Source of the DNA: Phoronis ovalis
Lineage: Eukaryota; Phoronida; Phoronidae
Length of the DNA stretch: 12,264 nucleotides
Direction of reading: 5' to 3'
NCBI GenBank assembly: GCA_028565635.1
Contig: JAOXYB010046547.1
Location: 1 to 12,264, forward strand
Numbering within the stretch: position 1 is the stretch's first letter; every line of letters starts with the position of its first letter. Made by a program: the position numbers and the translations under genes. This document shows positions 1 through 9,490 of this stretch, one piece after another. Under the pieces are notes generated by a model. That model did not search any database, was not told where the DNA came from, and saw nothing but the letters and a program-made list of their open reading frames with translations.

Positions 1-331
1 ACATAGATGGCTTTACAACTAAAGAAACTACATCATATGATGGGCATCTGTCTGCACCTGCAGACCTCTTGTTTATATTTTGTGTGTATCATTGCATGTT
101 TTCCTAGATATGTTTTGTTAATGTGAGACTTTACTCATGATTTCTAATATGGGAGACATTTTTGCCCCAGTTTTTTGTAATATGGGGCAGTTTTACTCAG
201 TGACATGTCTTCATTAATCTGCATGGCTTTCTCAGGATTTCTGAAATGGAAACATCTTTGATCACTTTTTCCATTTTTTCTGTGCATGCTTTTTTCTTGA
301 AATTATAAACATATTTCCTCTTTTTTTACAG
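1..331. other. Non-coding DNA left of the first recognisable FAM53 exon
   Basis: No coding exon is visible here. The right end (about 309-331) is a clear intron 3' end: a long pyrimidine run followed by acag. This suggests the stretch is an intron and that the true first exon and promoter lie outside the window. The only other structure seen is a 7-bp perfect stem, tgcccca at 163-169 against tggggca at 183-189, with a 13-base loop. I see no TATA box or initiator that I would defend. Confidence 0.45.
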
Positions 332-460
332 ATAGGACAATGCATTTGTGGTTGTTAAGAAAAAATTGAAGTGAAATCCTTATAGGCAAAAACAGAAAAT
401 TAATAGTTGATTATTCGTTTACCTACCTAATTATCTCATGGCCTAAGCATCATCACAGAG
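332..460 (+). other. Probable non-coding 5' UTR exon of the FAM53 gene
   Basis: The stretch is bounded by a strong acceptor (pyrimidine tract, then acag ending at 331) and a near-consensus donor (agag followed by gtgagt from 461). All frames are short, so if it is an exon it is untranslated leader. It contains two tiny upstream ORFs: 340-369, nine codons beginning MHLWLL, and 438-446, start-Ala-stop. It would splice to the start-codon exon at 862. Assignment to the FAM53 transcript is inferred from position and strand only. It could also be an alternative leader, or a chance pair of splice-like sites. Confidence 0.5.
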
Positions 461-861
461 GTGAGTTGTCCAAACATTTTATTGTCATAAATTCTGTCAA
501 AACATGTATATGGAGTGAGTATACAACTAACATATCTGTAGAAAAATGGAGCAGACTTTTCATAATCCTGTCTTTGTCCTGTATTGCATAATAAACAACT
601 GTCCATTCTGGCAGTTAATCAACATGTAATATTTTGTGCTGTGAAACCGCCTATAGAAGTAGCTTGTTGTCATCATCCATATTGTTTTGCAGTCATGCAT
701 ATGCGTGTTTCTAAATGTTGTATGTTGGCATATATCATGTTTTTTTTTATTAGATCGGCAGGAACGAGCAACATCACTCTTAACTCTTGTATTGGCTGTT
801 TTTTTGCTGTTAAAAGGCGATCACTGTCATTTCATAACATTATTAAACGTTTCTGTTTTAG
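461..861 (+). other. Probable intron in the FAM53 5' UTR
   Basis: Starts gtgagt and ends ttctgttttag. No conserved coding signal is seen inside. Open frames crossing this region have intron-like composition and read through the splice junctions of the neighbouring exons. Confidence 0.5.
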
Positions 862-973
862 AGAGAATACTACGCGTCAGCCATCTTCAACTGGCAAGAT
901 GGTGACAACTGTTCAACATATCGTGGAAAAACTTCAGCTTCAGAATCTGTCTGAGGACCAGTTTCCTGAAGAG
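862..973 (+). CDS. FAM53 start-codon exon (coding from 899)
   Basis: The acceptor is ttctgttttag ending at 861 and the donor is gag followed by gtaggg from 974. The start ATG at 899 has a good context (A at -3, G at +4), and no ATG lies between 862 and 898. It encodes 25 residues starting MVTTVQHIVEKLQ and ending FPEE, closely resembling the start of vertebrate FAM53 proteins (MVTLITEKLQ, MITLITEQLQ). That match fixes the start. The exon ends in phase 0. Reading beyond 973 stays open to 1033 but is intronic. Confidence 0.88.
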
Positions 974-3900
974 GTAGGGGTTGCTAATCACCTGACCATT
1001 ACTGCTACATACTGCGTTCTTCATGAACACTGATAAGCTTTGCGTTAGCTTCAAATATATGTGCAGTACTTGAGTATGTAATACGGTTGATGGATTGTCG
1101 TTAGCTTTTTTCAAATTCTTGGATCTAAATGCTTTAGAGTTACTGAAGAATTGATTATTGCTTAGTTTACAAGTACAAATATCGAGAATGTACTCTGCTG
1201 TATTTTTGCACATTTAATATTTAATTTTGTTGCTTGTATTGATAGTTACAGTAGCAATGCATTGTTTTTTTTGAGTAAGATGTTATTTCTAGTTTTTGTG
1301 GAATTTAATATTAAAATGCTGGACTGTTTTCATCAAAATGAGTGATAAAAATTGCTCAAGGCAATTCCTTGTGATAACTAGTAAATAAGTCGCACAATTA
1401 ATTTATGCAACTAAAATTAAACAGCTCAGGTTCAGGAATATTTTTAAATGGATACCACCTTGATTCACTCAGCCGTAAAATGTGTATCTGCCAGTGCGTG
1501 AAATTATAGTTTATACTTAGTAGGTTTATAGGATGTGGACCAGATATGCTCCCTAAAAGTTTGATGTGTTGTAAACTGTGTAAAGTTGTTTAAAGCTCCT
1601 ATAAACTGTACCTTCGCTTTTTATAGCTGGGCACAAACGAAAAGATCCGTCATCATTCAGAACCTGGTAGAATCTCAACTAAGTTCCACGGTAACGTTGT
1701 TTTTATTGGATCTCAAGAAAAAAATAGTAATTGGAAAATGAAATGACAAGTGTTGTTTTATAATAGTTACTCTGTGGCTACATTTAGAAGAAAATATTTC
1801 GCTACATAATGGTAATGCAAAATTAAAGTACTGTTTACCAATCCAAAATCTAGGAAAATACCAGTCAAAAATAACAAGCCCTAGGCTAAACATATGGCAC
1901 TTAGCGAATTTATTATTTATACCGTTTTTAGTTTTTAATAAGACTTCTATACTGTGTAAACAGTTTCAGTGAATGAGACTAATTCTAAACAAATGTATCG
2001 TCAATAATATAATTTATTTTTCTTTTGTGCAGCCATTACAAAGTTTTTGTAGTTAATATCGCACATTTGTAATTTACTACTTCGATTATGTAGTGCTTTG
2101 TGTTAATACATGTTTTTGTAAGAAACCAGTGAATGTCCATTGGGTGGTTACTTTTAAATAATAAATTATTATTTTGCAATCTTAGTGTATGGGTACATTA
2201 AAAATTTATAAGTACGATTGCATTCACAATATAGCTGTCTTGATTAATGTTTAGATACGGGCTTCAAAAAAATATGTTGCTAATAGCTGCAGATGAAGTA
2301 ATTAAAACCTTTATATGTTATATCACTAAAAGGAATGATAGTTCACATTGAAACCCTTGTGGAGGTTTATTTATAGATCCATTAAAATGCAATACTTATC
2401 ATTTGAATGAATACTTACTTTGTATGATCATCAAAATATTAATTACCACAAATAAAAGTGCTTATCCATTTGGAAATGTGCTTTTGTGGACGGTGTGAAG
2501 TCATTTACTTATTTTCTAGCGGTGATCATGGTTTGCCAGAAAATGAATCAGTGGCATTGGATTTATTGGTGAAGGTATATGAACAATGTATCTTATTAAT
2601 TTGTTCAGGGCAGCCATTATAAAAAGGTGCACCAAAAGATATGAGCTTTGTATGCTTGCCTTCGATTTCAAAGATAGGTATTTATTTTCCTTTTAGAATT
2701 AAAATGATGCTTCTTCATCTTTCAGAAAAGAAATTAAGGCTGTCTAATTTATGTGATAACACTGAAGAATACGCTGGTGCTGGCATTGCAGGACATGGAA
2801 CCCACTTTTACTTAGAAACACCACCATTATGTATTCATGGAAACAGCATTACCCCTTGCCATCTATGCTTGAAGGACAATATTAATCCCCCAGCTCCACC
2901 TACAAAACGTCACTGCCGATCGTTATCCATTCCGAGCGATCTTACAGAAAGAACTTCATGGCAGCCGCAGGGTCTGCTGTGGAAACCTATTGCTCTGCGT
3001 CCACATCACCACAACAACAATAAACTATTAAAGAATCGTAACTCACCATTGTCTTATGGGAAAGGAAGCACAAACAGTTTACCTGGATGCGGGTTCAGCT
3101 CTATCCCATTAGGAAGAAACTTAGCAACAGCAAGTAGCGATTATTTCTCTACACCTCCCGATTCCCCTGTGCCAAGACCGGCTTCTGTATCGAGTGGTTA
3201 TTATGACAGCTCCTTGAATTCATTTACTGCACCATGGCTTGAGCAGAGTACAAATAGTCCAGTACGCAACAGATATGATGCATTTAATACACGTAGTCTC
3301 TCAATGGAAGATCAGATCTCGGAAAAGTCAACAAGTGCTATGACGGGAGGATCCATGCCGGTTATGCCAGGATTCATTACTTCAACACCTTCGTCTCCAA
3401 GACGCCAGCGAATTCCACGTTGTCGATCGCAACCATGTGTACTGCATGAGAAGGACAGGAAATGTGGAGTAAAAAGAAGGCGAGATGAAAATAGACCAGC
3501 ACTTAATTTCAACAAAATGACAGAGGTGAGATATATATTATTACAGTATGTTGGATAATTTTCCTCCTAGTTGGGTATTAGTTCACTTGTCATGTCTTGA
3601 TCTCAAGTGATGGTACAGCTGGGAAACTTTCAATTCCGGTTCGTAATATTCAATGCAAAGCACAGTGTTCGCAATAAATGTCTTCTTGATTTGTGTCTTA
3701 AAACTCAGAAAAATGATACGAGGTGTAAATCAAGCCTGATTTAATGCAAGACAACAACAACTTAAAATAATATCATGTTTGCCACCCTTCAAATGGAACT
3801 CACCATTTAAATGAGGGCATCAGTGATCATTAAAACTGCATTATAAACTTATCTGCATATTTTTCCAGAGTGCACATCAGTGGAAAGGTATTGCCATTCC

Positions 3901-4282
3901 GAAACCTCACAAACCTATCAGAAGTCTTATAGGCATCTTTGCCGAACAAGTTTGTGGCTTAAAAACCATAGCAAGTTCTCCTTTAGACAGTAATTTCCCG
4001 CCAGCAGTGTCATTCTCCCCTCCGTTAAAATCATCACTGAACGAGAAGGAATTTGTAAAGGAAAATGATGAAGATGATGATGGTCCATTAAATACAGCAC
4101 GCAGCGATAGTGGGTGTTGTATTAGTGAGGAAGAGCCTCAGGACATGTTGGACTTCAAATCATGTAGTTGCCATGACGATGGGACAGATCAGTCATCTAG
4201 TCATCACCATGAGGACAATGATCTAATGTTTCCGTTAGAAACCAGTATGGAAATCGATTTGGAACTAATCGAGAATGACTAG
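899..4282 (+). CDS. FAM53-family protein (four coding exons, about 450 aa)
   Basis: Vertebrates have FAM53A, B and C. The medaka/zebrafish FAM53B protein, Simplet, is known to support Wnt signalling by helping beta-catenin enter the nucleus. No enzymatic domain is known. Joining 899-973, 1627-1690, 2726-3525 and 3869-4282 gives about 450 residues (human members about 390-420). Landmarks in order: N-terminus MVTTVQHIVEKLQ (family MVTLITEKLQ); PPAPPTKRHCRSLSIPSDL at about 101-119; a W125...W132-K-P block like the family W-R-P...W-T-P; SPVPRPASVSSGYYDSS near 193-209; RSLSMED near 236; STPSSPRR near 266; RCRSQPCVL at about 278-286; KRRRDE at about 296-301, a likely nuclear signal; RPALNFNKM after it; acidic Ser-rich tail ending DLELIEND. 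RSLSIP and RCRSQP fit 14-3-3 mode I sites if phosphorylated. Family assignment is secure. The second exon and the A/B/C subtype are not: a pre-duplication invertebrate orthologue is most likely, so no symbol is given. Confidence 0.92.
974..1626 (+). other. FAM53 intron
   Basis: AT-rich, starting gtaggg and ending ccttcgctttttatag. No repeats or coding signal recognised. If the small exon at 1627 is not real, the intron extends to about 2725-2730. Confidence 0.6.
1627..1690 (+). CDS. Inferred small FAM53 exon with two possible donors
   Basis: A strong acceptor (ccttcgctttttatag) opens a frame continuous with the phase-0 end of the first coding exon, reading LGTNEKIRHHSEPGRISTKF and one more residue. 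Two donors, gtagaa at 1667 and gtaacg at 1691, both leave one extra base (G). The best central-exon acceptor, ctttcag at 2725, needs exactly one base to complete its first codon, so G+AA gives Glu. The phase match on both sides is the main argument. The sequence lies in the poorly conserved N-terminal part, so homology cannot confirm it. If the exon is absent, the first exon could join at 2731 in phase 0, but through a poor acceptor. Confidence 0.58.
1691..2725 (+). other. FAM53 intron, with an exon-like stretch at 2520-2574
   Basis: Mostly AT-rich DNA without recognisable elements. Near its right end, 2520-2574 has an acceptor (attttctag), a donor (gaag then gtatat) and an open frame (GDHGLPENESVALDLLVK). 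Its phase fits neither neighbour, so I do not include it in the coding sequence. Competing 3' splice sites lie at 2608 (ttgttcag), 2696 (ccttttag) and 2725 (ctttcag). The first leads into an in-frame stop at 2620-2622, and the second would need a two-base leftover. Confidence 0.55.
2726..3525 (+). CDS. FAM53 central exon (core family motifs)
   Basis: This is the largest coding exon. It carries the diagnostic blocks: PPAPPTKRHCRSLSIPSDL (2887-2943), the Trp/Pro block from 2953, the Ser/Pro-rich middle, STPSSPRR, RCRSQPCVL (3418-3444), and KRRRDE followed by NRPALNFNKMTE at the end. The right edge is clear: gag then gtgaga from 3526, phase 0. The left edge is less sure: ctttcag ending at 2725 is the best site, with 2731 and 2697 as alternatives. 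The open frame extends left to an ATG at 2641, but that ATG is not a plausible start because the family N-terminus is encoded at 899 and strong acceptors follow it. Confidence 0.9.
3526..3868 (+). other. FAM53 intron
   Basis: Starts gtgaga and ends atatttttccag, a strong pyrimidine tract. Nothing else recognised in its 343 bases. Confidence 0.88.
3869..4282 (+). CDS. FAM53 last coding exon (acidic C-terminus)
   Basis: The exon is open in phase 0 from the acceptor to TAG at 4280-4282, giving 137 residues that begin SAHQWKGIAIPKPHKP. It contains acidic and Ser-rich runs (ENDEDDDG, SDSGCCISEEEPQD), a short His run in SSSHHHEDND, and the end MEIDLELIEND. That end matches the family C-terminus (ELDLEQIENN, DLDLNLIEEN), which confirms both frame and stop. 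The coding part starts well upstream of any ATG, so it is not an independent gene. Confidence 0.92.
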   Translation, partial: SAHQWKGIAIPKPHKPIRSLIGIFAEQVCGLKTIASSPLDSNFPPAVSFSPPLKSSLNEKEFVKENDEDDDGPLNTARSDSGCCISEEEPQDMLDFKSCSCHDDGTDQSSSHHHEDNDLMFPLETSMEIDLELIEND

Positions 4283-5203
4283 GGATCAATGTTGTTATTT
4301 ATAAAATGACTACGATTTATAAAACGGGTGTTTACTGTCTGGCTGTGATGTGTTGAGTCAATTTTTGTCATAGTTTATTACATTGGTAATGTTGCATTTA
4401 TTGAGCTATAATACACATGTTGTGAACAGAACCTCCTCTTTACCATTGTGCGTCGCTCATGTAATGAAATATAAACAGCAGCTTAGTATATTATATTTTC
4501 TAAAACTTATGAAGCGTTTTATAAGTTAGCATGATTTGTAAGGTTATTTTGTTTAATGTCAAGCAATCACTTGATATTAACTAGAAATTGTAATGACTAT
4601 TTAAAGCAATTAGGTGCTTATTGTGCCAGTAATACAAATTATAAAACCTGTTCATTGAAACTTCTGTAGCTACTCCTAGTTCGCATAAGCCATTGTGAAA
4701 TCTGTCTACAATTTGAATGGTTACTTGAACACTGTTTTAATTTGTCAGTTTTTTTTGATATATGATGATTCACTGATGCATATATTTTATATTCAAAATG
4801 AATCTAAGTATAACAAAAAATACATACACGAAACAGGATGCTCTGTGTGTGATTCTCATTGCTTATTATACTGGTATATGCTCCATTCAAATATTGAAGC
4901 TACAGTTGTTAGCAATGGCCCAGCTAGGTTGTATTGTATGAAATAATCCTACTATTGGTTTTCATTCCATAGCGTACAACTATTAAACAATATAATATAG
5001 TCAAATGGGCATTAATTTTTAATTTAATATTAGGAATTTTTTAGTGTGCTTTGTACTTTAGATTCCAGGCAATTCCGCTAAACATACATTCCTGCTTACT
5101 AGGCTGATATATTAAAACGGAACTAAAATTCTCTCATTTCAGACTATTCCTCTTGTACGACTGATCTAGTTTCACATGAAGTACTATTACAGTACAGCAA
5201 ACA

Positions 5204-5425
5204 CAGGCCTGCCTAACCATCGTGTACACAAACCAGATTTCAGAAAATAGTGTAATTATAGTAAATATATAATAGTTGTAATTTTTTTATGTGTGGATAT
5301 CTATCTGTGTTCCTAGAAATGTTCACGAATACGTGGGTAGGAAGAATTTCCAAGAAAAAGGATTCACGAGAAGGACACTTGAATGAAGTTTGGCAGTTAG
5401 TATACTCAATGGTTAGGCAGACCTG
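5204..5425. mobile_element. Short non-autonomous DNA transposon (hAT-like MITE)
   Basis: The ends are inverted copies of CAGGYCTGCCTAACCAT: 5204-5220 forward and 5409-5425 reversed, 16 of 17 bases identical. Similarity continues inward with mismatches for about 10 more bases (cgtgtacac against tgagtatac). The element is 222 bp and has no coding capacity of its own. Ends beginning CAGG and followed by a C-rich, CCTAACC-like stretch are typical of hAT elements; this is knowledge of the superfamily, not a database match. The expected 8-bp target duplication is not clean (agcaaaca left, aagcagta right), so the copy may be old or the boundaries slightly off. It lies inside the inferred FAM53 3' UTR. 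Confidence 0.66.
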
Positions 5426-5668
5426 AAGCAGTATTAGCAGTGAGTTAACGAGTTCTGTGCTCAACTGTAGTAGTAGTTGTGGTGCAAGTGGCCAGAAAAT
5501 ATGTATGTGTTACTCACGGTAGTGAAAATGAGGTAGCCCTCTATACAGCCCTGTAAATCGTAGGACTAAATTCTAGGCGTTTTTGTAATTTGTACTATAA
5601 TAGTACTACAAACAGTTAAAAGTTTGAAAGAAATCGTATGAATGTGTGCATGTGTGAATATATTTAAA

Positions 5669-5674
5669 AATAAA
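5669..5674 (+). terminator. Possible proximal poly(A) signal (AATAAA) of FAM53
   Basis: A canonical AATAAA in an A-rich run, followed from about 5690 by T-rich DNA (gtttgttacttttaaaagcatttgtttt) that could serve as the downstream element. It would give a shorter 3' UTR than the signal at 8468. Confidence 0.35.
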
Positions 5675-8463
5675 AAAAATTTATGCTAGTTTGTTACTTT
5701 TAAAAGCATTTGTTTTGCACTCTAAACATATATACAGAGTTTCGTTATAGTCCCAACCATGCTGTCTTGATGATTGTTTATGATTTCACTGCTGTAAATT
5801 TTTATTTTATTGTTTGCATTTATATTGTATGCCTGTGTTTAGGACAGTATACTAGATTTTATTCTGCAGCAGTAACCAGTACGTTAATTATTCGTATATA
5901 TATTTATATATAAGTTCATATATTTACAGTACTTATTGAAGGGCCTATAGTTCTTACGGCATCTCAAGTAATTGGAATATTAATATATCACATATTTCAG
6001 CAGGTGAATACTAAATACTAGTAGTAAAGCTTTGTATTTGTGAAAATGAGCATATCCCTGCGAAAGTGCGACCTTTACATTCTACTGTGTTTGTTGGGCG
6101 AATAATATGATGATCTTAGTTTGCAAAAACAATTCGATCAAACTGTTGCCGGTTAATATGCAATTGTAAAGCTGTATAAAATGCTATTTTTTTTACAAGT
6201 ATTGGAAAACAGTTACCTAAAATTATTTTGCATACAGATTGTTATGAATTTGTTCATTTATAACATTATCTGCTTGTTAGAATTGTTTGAAACCATGTCA
6301 CGGATATTGTTACTGGTATGTGAGGTGTGCCTTGAGTAGGTGTTTCTCATGACTTCCGTAGTAAATTAAATGTGTCCTTTACCTGGTCATGCTATAAAAT
6401 ATATTGTTGGAAGCTATTGTTCTACTTCTGGTTGTAGGTATGTAGGTTACAGGCACCCTGGAATACTTGAATAGACGATCAGTGATCTATAAAACTAATG
6501 ACGTGACATACAAAGGCTTTTTTCCCCTATATTTAGAAAATAATTTACTGTGTGTGTCATATGACTCGTAATTTTAATTCATGTCACATAAAGAAATCTG
6601 CATTTATTTTTTTTGTTGGTGTAAAGTATGTATAAGTTTAGCATTCCCCAACTTTTTTTACATTGCTTCCACTGTAAAGTGTTTAGTACCATTATGTGGG
6701 AGATTATGCAATGTCTTAATCATTAAGAAACAGGCAAAGTAAATTAATTAGAAACAAAACTTCACACCTGTTGTCTACAACATTACTGTTTATACATAAA
6801 TTTACAGCTGCTTTACTAGTGATCCATAGTTTTTATTCCATAAACTTTAAAGTTCATGATAAGACTCCCGATATTTCCTAGTTCTCAAAATTTTTACTTT
6901 GCATTACAGATCTTCGGTATTTTACTTCACTTGCAATTTGTTGTGTAACCATGACACAGGAAAATTACATAAAAATAGCTCTCTTAAACTTAAATGCATT
7001 GTAATGTATTAATTTTATCAAGGACATTAATCAACTAACTGTAAGTTTACTCGAATAAGGAGAAAGAAGTTGTCCGCAAACCATTGTAAAATATAAATCT
7101 AAAAATAACGGAAATTACTGTCAAGAGCAAGTTGTTTTATCGCTAACAGGTTTCTGTTGCATCTAAAGGATGTACCACCTTTTTATTGTCTGCACTGCTA
7201 ATATTCATTATATAGTAGGAAATTATGTGAAAGAAAAATGTAAGTAATATTTTCACATTATGCTTCTGTAAAATGGTAGCATGTGTTTTGAGGATGTGTT
7301 GATATGCATTGCTAAGCTTCTTTCAGATTTGGTGCTTTTTCATGTTGATAATTATAATTATGATTTTGTTTGTATATTTCTTAATTATAGTACAGAATTT
7401 TATATTATAAAACCACTGATGTATTTTTTAAATTGAAAGTCATTTGGCAGGTAGCAAATTGTTTTTTTATATTTTTCTGTGAAATTAACATGGATTAACA
7501 TTAATGCAGCAAGTGCTGAATCGGTGATATGTGAGCAGAAATATAATATGTTAAACCAATCCTAAAAAGACGAATTGATGACCGAAATTGAATTTGTTGA
7601 CTCGTCATACTATGTCTTTTGGTTTGAGATCTCCCATATATCCTAAAATAGTAATTAAAGGACAAAAATTTATAGTACAAACGGGTATTATTATACAAAA
7701 TGATTTAAATCCACTTCTTGCGTTGAAATTCTTAGAACCAGTTTATTATACAGAATGCCGTGACATTGCAAACCAAAATACAGAGTACAATTTGATAAAG
7801 TTGTTCATCGATATGAGCCATAATAATGCACTTCTTATAATTTGTAGTTGTTTCTGCTGAGAGACGAGAGTATTAATTACTAACAGGACAGACTTGCTGT
7901 GTTGTATGCATGCAGGTTATCTGTTTTGAGAGTTATAATTGAACATGGTGTCTCTAGATTATTACATGCAGCCTGAAAACCCTGCAACACCAAACTTATG
8001 TAGACTACATATGATTCACTGCAAAGTGGTACATGTTGATCATTCCTGCCTTCACATTGTAATTTGCAAAGAGATATATTGTACAGTTTGATTACATCTA
8101 TGAGATTTTTTTTTCTATTTCAAAACTTGTATACTAAATGTGTTAAAATGCAGTTTAATTTCCAGAACTGTAAAACTACAAAAATTATGAGTATGGGTAA
8201 AATGTTAGGTCTTGATGATCACATTTCACAATGTTACTCTGATATTAATAGTGCGTTGACTTTTGGTTCTTTTCCATTTTGTTATCTCTAGAGTGACATG
8301 CCTATATTCTTTGATCTAAGAGGCATTTGACCATATAATACTGCTTGTCACCCACTTAATCACCTTTCCGAACAATGTTAATGTCAAGAAGTAACTCTGT
8401 GAAGTGTGGTGGTATTGCATTTATTTTGAACTGTTACAGAATTTTTTGAATTTTTCAAATGTG

Positions 8464-8473
8464 TGTAAATAAA
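8464..8473 (+). terminator. Likely main poly(A) signal of FAM53, overlapping a Pumilio-type site
   Basis: AATAAA lies at 8468-8473, followed by a T/G-containing stretch (tattttgtacttg). TGTAAATA at 8464-8471 fits the Pumilio consensus UGUANAUA and overlaps the signal. Later AATAAA copies at 8747 and 8782 are possible read-through sites, which would bring this transcript into the YKT6 3' end. Confidence 0.55.
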
Positions 8474-8495
8474 TATTTTGTACTTGAAATAGATT

Positions 8496-8860
8496 GCATC
8501 TTTCTAAAACTGCTTTATTCGCATCAAGAAACTTGCCCCAAATCATCTTCAGACGATCAACTCATTCTGATCATACGAATGCAATGCAAATGTGCCCAAA
8601 ATCTCCTCATCTCCAATATTTCATAAAGACCTACATGTTATTCCTACAAAACATCATTTGCTTTGTTACATCCAATACAAAATAATTGCATACAAGCATT
8701 CTGCCTCATTCAGTCTGGCAACAAATGCTTCGAAGGTGATCTGTGCAATAAATAATTAACTTCACTAATAGATTTTTGACTAATAAATAGCACTTTGTAG
8801 TTTTCTTTTGTAAAAGGATAGTTCAATAATGTATTACAATTAGTACACTTGATTACCACA
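8496..8860. other. Short convergent intergenic spacer
   Basis: The stretch between the likely 3' ends of the two facing genes. It holds two more + strand AATAAA motifs (8747-8752 and 8782-8787) and a - strand AATAAA (tttatt at 8512-8517). The open frame at 8494-8685 has no recognisable protein features. Confidence 0.5.
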
Positions 8861-8877
8861 TAGATATATGTATAACA

Positions 8878-8888
8878 TTTATTTTATT
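8878..8888 (-). terminator. Likely poly(A) signal of YKT6 (doubled AATAAA)
   Basis: On the minus strand this reads AATAAAATAAA, two overlapping canonical signals about 0.95 kb after the YKT6 stop codon. Another AATAAA (tttatt at 9143-9148 on the + strand) could give a shorter form. Confidence 0.5.
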
Positions 8889-9490
8889 AGATTTCCATGA
8901 AGATCATATTAACTGACAAGAATTACACATTGAATGTTACATTTCCTAACACAAAAATACAACATGATTGTTTTAACAAAAATGAAATATCATCATAATA
9001 TTTTAGATCTTTAGTGTAAGCGTGGTATGAACGAGAAGCTGCTATAAATATAATCTGCCAGTGTAATACCGAATACAGTTTTGACATAGTGCACTGCAGT
9101 TTGTGTTACAAAGGAAGTTTATGTGCCAGCTACATGCAGATTTTTATTAGATACTCTAGTATTTTCTATAGTAAGTAAATGGAACAAAAATATCTGTTAT
9201 GAGTTATACTCCAACATATCATCCCACATAATAGCCTAGTAATTAGTGGTTAAATTCTGCCACAACAGTACCTCTATTATACAAAATACATACATGCACA
9301 AAACAACATTTCCCAAGCACATACACTTTCTCTTGCACAACTTTTTGTTCATTCGCACACAATTTCGCATGTTATCATGATTTAGAGTCCTGAATAATGA
9401 TAAGTAATGCGTAGGATATTGATGAAGTGTCATTTCCACATAATTTCACAAACACACCATGGCAGCAGATAATAAAGATAATACTGAGGA

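Larger units (their letters stand above)
4283..8495 (+). other. Probable 3' UTR of the FAM53 gene, about 4.2 kb
   Basis: AT-rich transcribed-strand DNA without a recognisable gene runs from the stop codon to the AATAAA at 8468. An earlier AATAAA at 5669-5674 could give a shorter form of about 1.4 kb. The stretch contains many ATTTA motifs, a hAT-like inverted-repeat element (5204-5425) and a TA-rich run near 5896-5913. Open frames such as 7588-7860 and 4695-4946 resemble no family I know and have the local base composition. The UTR end is inferred from poly(A) signals only. Confidence 0.6.

Noticed and set aside
163-189. 7-bp stem (tgcccca / tggggca) as a terminator or RNA structure
   Set aside because: A single short stem with a 13-base loop in probable intron. 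Such stems are expected by chance in a window of this size.
584-1033. 149-codon open frame spanning the first FAM53 coding exon
   Set aside because: Only 899-973 of it is family-like. The rest is intron on both sides, with a clear acceptor at 861 and donor at 974, and the upstream Met has no support.
2641-2725. ATG at 2641 as the start of the FAM53 protein
   Set aside because: The conserved family N-terminus is encoded at 899, and strong 3' splice sites at 2696 and 2725 follow this ATG, so 2641-2725 is intronic.
5896-5913. TA-rich run as a microsatellite
   Set aside because: The tatatata stretches are short and interrupted, common in DNA this AT-rich, and not a meaningful array.
7588-7860. 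90-codon + strand open frame as a small gene
   Set aside because: No recognisable domain, AT-driven composition, several overlapping frames on both strands, and a position in the inferred 3' UTR. A chance frame is the simplest reading; a transcript with ribosome reads would change this.
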